From JBMOPD01 sp049323615 (GTDB lineage: Bacteria; Bacillota; Desulfotomaculia; Desulfotomaculales; Desulfocucumaceae): 27,307 nt of DNA. Positions 24,707-27,307 of this stretch are shown here, piece after piece. The notes beneath the pieces were generated by a model. That model did not search any database. It was not told where the DNA came from and saw only the letters and a list, made by a program, of their open reading frames with translations. The stretch spans positions 1 through 27,307 of the forward strand of contig JBMOPD010000085.1 in NCBI GenBank assembly GCA_049323615.1, written 5' to 3'. The position numbers were made by a program, and so were the translations under genes. Position 1 is the first letter of the stretch. The number at the start of each line of letters is the position of its first letter.

Positions 24707-24735
24707 GTTATAAAAGGTTGTCAGCCACCTGACAA
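24707..24735 (-). promoter_or_regulatory. Promoter of the SLC13-AprAB-like-Hdr operon
   Basis: On the minus strand TTGTCA (24735-24730), a 17-nt spacer and TATAAC (24712-24707) form a near-consensus sigma-A promoter. The leader to the permease start would be about 105 nt. The Crp-type palindrome covers the -35 hexamer and much of the spacer. Confidence 0.7.
24718..24735. promoter_or_regulatory. Crp/Fnr-type operator palindrome
   Basis: TTGTCAGCCACCTGACAA is a perfect 7-bp inverted repeat with a 4-nt centre. Seen as TGTCA-N6-TGACA it has exactly the half-site spacing of Crp-family operators (TGTGA-N6-TCACA). It overlaps the -35 box, a position that favours repression, though some family members activate from near -41. 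Confidence 0.65.
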
Positions 24736-24813
24736 TAAAATAGCAAAATCCAAGACAAATTTATGTTTGCAAGAAAACAAAACATTTGTAATGTTCCTTA
24801 CATTTTGGGACAA

Positions 24814-24846
24814 AAAATAGCCGGCTGTCTGAAAGCCGGCTATTTT
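24814..24846 (-). terminator. Rho-independent terminator of the Crp-family gene
   Basis: A perfect 12-bp stem (24814-24825 with 24835-24846, GCCGGC core) has a 9-nt loop and is followed on the minus strand by TTTTTTG. The stop codon of the gene lies inside the stem. It isolates the xre-acd-crp unit from the operon downstream. Confidence 0.9.
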
Positions 24847-25502
24847 ACCCACTTCTTGAGCTTTTCCGGGTAGATTACCTTGATGTCCCGCCCCTCCATT
24901 AAGATGGCCTTCTCGTTTTTCAGGGCGTTGAATATCGATGTTACCGTCGGCCGGGAGGTGCCGATCATGCAGGCAATTTCCTCGTGGGTGAGCCTTAAGT
25001 TTAATTCTATCCCGCCGCCGGTATCGACGCCCGACCGCTCGGCCAGCTTCAGCAGCAGAAGGGCCAGTCTCCCATGTACCGGCCAGGAAACCATTTCATG
25101 GATGATGGCCTGGGCCTCCCTTAACCTGCCCCCCAGTACCTCGGCCATTTTTATGGCCAGGTGGGGGGTGGATTTTAACAGGTCAAGGAAGCTCTCTTTT
25201 TTTAAGACCACCAGATCCACTTCATCCATGGCCTCCGCGTAGCAGGCCCGCCGGGCGTTGCACAGTGTCTCGGCCAGCCCGGCCAGCTCACCGGGCTGCC
25301 GGACGGCCACCGTTACCCTCCGGCCGTCGCCGGCCAGCCGGTAGATTTTCACCCAGCCCCCCTCCACCAGATAAATCAGCCCGGCGTATTCGCCGGCAGC
25401 GAAGATGATTTGCCCTTTGGGATAGTGAATCTTTAAGCCGGCCTGCCTGAACAGATTTTTGTCGCCGTCATCCAGAGCGAAGACCTTGCGGTCTATGTCC
25501 AT
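24840..25502 (-). CDS. Crp/Fnr family transcriptional regulator
   Basis: This 220-residue regulator has an N-terminal cyclic-nucleotide-type beta-barrel (about 20-130: KGQIIFAAGEYAGLIYLVEGGWVKIYR, PGELAGLAE), a long dimer helix and a C-terminal winged helix. The recognition part is LTHEEIACMIGTSRPTVTSIFNALK. The Arg-Ser pair that contacts cyclic AMP in E. coli Crp is not evident, and there is no Fnr-type N-terminal cysteine cluster, so the effector is unknown. The ATG follows AAAGGGGTGTGAAAC. It is the last gene of a possible xre-acyl-CoA dehydrogenase-crp unit. A Crp-type palindrome 105 nt beyond its stop, in the promoter of the next operon, suggests that operon as its target. Confidence 0.9.
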   Translation of the reverse strand: MDIDRKVFALDDGDKNLFRQAGLKIHYPKGQIIFAAGEYAGLIYLVEGGWVKIYRLAGDGRRVTVAVRQPGELAGLAETLCNARRACYAEAMDEVDLVVLKKESFLDLLKSTPHLAIKMAEVLGGRLREAQAIIHEMVSWPVHGRLALLLLKLAERSGVDTGGGIELNLRLTHEEIACMIGTSRPTVTSIFNALKNEKAILMEGRDIKVIYPEKLKKWVK

Positions 25503-25582
25503 GTTTCACACCCCTTTCTGTATACTTCGGGCTGCGTCCTTTATCTCCTCTATCTCCCTGGCATCCTTCCGGCAACCTCTGT

Positions 25583-26764
25583 CTACAGCAGGGAAGCTAT
25601 AACCGCCTTTTGAATATTGTCTGTACCCTCAATCAGCGGCAGTACCCTGGCGTCGCGCAGGTATTTCTCCACCGGGTGGCCGGTAAGGTAGCCGCTTCCG
25701 CCGCAAATTTCCATGGCCGCCGAGGCGGCCTCCACGGCCACTTGGCTTCCGGCAATCTTGGCCATGGATGAGGCCATGGTGTAGTCCAGGTCCCTGTCGA
25801 TTAGCCAGCAGGCCTTCCAGACCAGCATGCGGGCCGCCTCGATTTTCGTTGCCAGATCGGCCAGGGTGAATGATACTCCCTGGTTGGAGTACACCGGGCG
25901 GCCGAACTGTATCCTTTCCCTGCTGTATTTAAGGGCGTACTCGAAGGCCGCCCGGGCTATGCCCACTCCGATGGCGCCGGCCAGGGAGCGGCCCCGGTCA
26001 AAGGTCTGCATCAGCAGCAGGTAGGCGCTGCCCGGCCTGCCAATGACATATTCCCTGTCCAGCTTCAGGTCGCTGAATTTAAGGCGTACAGTGCTGGCAT
26101 ACCGGATGCCCATTTTGTTGCGCACCGCCTCCACCGACATCCCCGGCAGGCCGGACGGAACTATGAAGGCCATCATGCCGCCCCTTTTATTCCTGGGGTC
26201 GGTGGCCGCAAACACGCTGATAAACTTGGCCACGCCGCCGTTGATGATATAGTCCTTGGAGCCGTTAAGCACCCACTGTTCGGCCTTGTTATAGTCCCTG
26301 GCCGCGGTCCGGCCGTTGGCCTGCAGCGGGTTGGCAAATGACTGCATGGCGCCGATGTCTGACCCGGAACCGCTTTCGGTCAGGGCGAAGGCCGCCAGGT
26401 TGACGTGGGGGTGGGCCAGCAGGGGGAGAAAAGTTTCCTTTTGGCGGGCCGACCCGCCCAGTATTATGGGGCTGGCGGCATGTATATTGGCCGTGACCAC
26501 GGCGGCCACCCCGGCGCAGCCGGCGCTTATCTCCTCCAGCACCAGGGCGGTGGTAAAGTAATCCAGTCCCCTGCCGCCGTATTCCCGGGGAACCGTGGGG
26601 GTGAGCAGGTTCAGCCCGGCCAGCGTCCCGGCCAAAGAAAAATCAAAGCTGTCATCACCGCGCCGGTCAAGTTCCAGCGAGGCCGGCGCTATTTTTCGGG
26701 TCACCAGTGCCCGGATTTCTTCAACCAGTTTTTCCTGGTTCCGTTTCAGGCTAAAGTCAGGCAT
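25583..26764 (-). CDS. Acyl-CoA dehydrogenase (short/medium-chain type)
   Basis: This is a 393-residue flavoenzyme of the normal acyl-CoA dehydrogenase size, oxidising an acyl-CoA at the alpha-beta bond with electron-transferring flavoprotein as acceptor. Motifs: VPREYGGRGLDY, FALTESGSGSDIG for FAD binding, RIQFGRPV, and LIEGTDNIQKA with the probable catalytic Glu379. Two short stretches (around residues 150-162 and TDPRNKRGG) look like small surface-loop differences. The chain length or branching of the substrate cannot be told. Its ATG overlaps the end of the XRE gene by 8 nt, implying translational coupling. The Crp-family gene follows after 80 nt. It is distinct from the long FadE-type enzyme at 12186-13940. 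Confidence 0.92.
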   Translation of the reverse strand: MPDFSLKRNQEKLVEEIRALVTRKIAPASLELDRRGDDSFDFSLAGTLAGLNLLTPTVPREYGGRGLDYFTTALVLEEISAGCAGVAAVVTANIHAASPIILGGSARQKETFLPLLAHPHVNLAAFALTESGSGSDIGAMQSFANPLQANGRTAARDYNKAEQWVLNGSKDYIINGGVAKFISVFAATDPRNKRGGMMAFIVPSGLPGMSVEAVRNKMGIRYASTVRLKFSDLKLDREYVIGRPGSAYLLLMQTFDRGRSLAGAIGVGIARAAFEYALKYSRERIQFGRPVYSNQGVSFTLADLATKIEAARMLVWKACWLIDRDLDYTMASSMAKIAGSQVAVEAASAAMEICGGSGYLTGHPVEKYLRDARVLPLIEGTDNIQKAVIASLL

Positions 26765-27119
26765 TATTTTTTTCCTCCCTTTGCTGGAGCCATATTACGA
26801 AGTCCACCGCCAGCTTCCGGCCGGCCGGGGAGAGCTTGTCCAGCGCATTGATAAGGGCTTTCACATCCGGGTCTGCGGCCCAGTCCGTTCCTGCAGCGTT
26901 TTCCACATCCTCTGCCAGGGGCTGCATAAAGTACTCAATGGGTTTTTGCAGTTCTTCGGCGATTTTTTCAAGCTGGGCCAGGTAAAGCCGCCGTTTCCCT
27001 TTTTCATAGTTGGACAGGGTAGATTGTGAGCAGCCGATCCGGAGGGCCAGCTGTTCCTGGCTTAAGCCCGCTTCTTCCCGGGCCATCTGCAATCGCCTGC
27101 CGATTGACTTATATCCCAT
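26757..27119 (-). CDS. XRE-family helix-turn-helix regulator
   Basis: This 120-residue DNA-binding protein has an N-terminal HTH_3 domain (about 7-62: IGRRLQMAREEAGLSQEQLA, then CSQSTLSNYEKGKRR) and a short C-terminal helix region, DKLSPAGRKLAVDFVIWL, that may mediate dimerisation. The ATG has AAAAAGGAG with good spacing. It overlaps the downstream acyl-CoA dehydrogenase gene by 8 nt, so both are made from one message. It probably controls its own operon; a pair of inverted TGTATG half-sites lies 32-58 nt upstream. The signal it senses is unknown. Confidence 0.9.
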   Translation of the reverse strand: MGYKSIGRRLQMAREEAGLSQEQLALRIGCSQSTLSNYEKGKRRLYLAQLEKIAEELQKPIEYFMQPLAEDVENAAGTDWAADPDVKALINALDKLSPAGRKLAVDFVIWLQQREEKNNA

Positions 27120-27150
27120 ATTCCGCTCCTTTTTGACGCCTTTGTGCTTC

Positions 27151-27177
27151 TGTATGAATTCGTGTACTGACCATACA
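27151..27177. promoter_or_regulatory. Candidate operator of the XRE regulator
   Basis: TGTATG (27151-27156) and CATACA (27172-27177) are inverted 6-bp half-sites whose centres are 21 bp, two helical turns, apart. They lie in the leader or promoter of the xre-acyl-CoA dehydrogenase-crp unit. No clear -10/-35 pair was found beside them. Confidence 0.35.
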
Positions 27178-27307
27178 ATTAAACTTTAATCCGGTAAGTA
27201 ACAGCAGTTTTTTCTTTCGAAGCCTTGGTGGCTACCAAAAATAGGATATTGTGTTAAGCGTTGTATGCAGTTTGTAGTTTCTTAAGTCGGCTAAAATCTA
27301 AAGCTTT

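Noticed and set aside
24840..25502. True Fnr oxygen sensor
   Set aside because: The N-terminal cysteine cluster of Fnr is missing; only scattered cysteines occur.

Overview
The window looks like chromosomal DNA of an anaerobic, spore-former-type Firmicute of the Desulfotomaculum/Pelotomaculum group (Peptococcales). This is inferred from strong GGAGG ribosome sites, TTG and GTG starts, Bacillus-type fatty-acid oxidation genes, and homologues of adenylylsulfate reductase and Qmo/heterodisulfide reductase proteins. I cannot name a species. No rRNA, tRNA, CRISPR, insertion sequence or phage gene was seen.

Layout. (1) 194-4482, plus strand: amidohydrolase, NAD-kinase-like protein, short-chain dehydrogenase and nitroreductase. 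This is a close-packed and partly AT-rich set, followed by a chemotaxis receptor (4516-6081). (2) 6205-9227: a divergent pair of transporters, an SLC13/DASS permease (minus) and a sodium:solute symporter (plus), ending in a strong bidirectional terminator. (3) 9442-11296, minus: a DUF362 protein and a small DUF1540 Cys protein whose ribosome site is buried in a hairpin, separated by 400 nt without a gene. (4) 17635-11437, minus: a beta-oxidation operon (hydroxyacyl-CoA dehydrogenase/enoyl-CoA hydratase, thiolase, long-chain acyl-CoA dehydrogenase) with a FadR-like TetR regulator at its end. A palindrome matching the Bacillus FadR box lies next to its promoter. (5) 17934-18524, plus: a YdcF-type membrane-anchored protein. 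(6) 24593-18525, minus: a five-gene operon of SLC13 permease, AprA-like flavoprotein, AprB-like ferredoxin, HdrA-MvhD (QmoB-like) protein and HdrC-like protein. (7) 27119-24840, minus: XRE regulator, acyl-CoA dehydrogenase and Crp/Fnr regulator, closed by an intrinsic terminator.

How it fits together. Region 4 would oxidise long-chain acyl-CoA under control of its own acyl-CoA-sensing repressor. Region 6 is the most unusual part: a transporter joined to an APS-reductase-like two-subunit enzyme and an Hdr/Qmo-like electron-transfer arm, without sulfate adenylyltransferase, QmoA, HdrB or a membrane subunit. Its promoter carries a Crp-type palindrome over the -35 region, and a Crp-family gene ends just upstream, so the Crp protein is the obvious candidate regulator. 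The substrate is unknown; a sulfur oxyanion or an organic acid are the two reasonable guesses.
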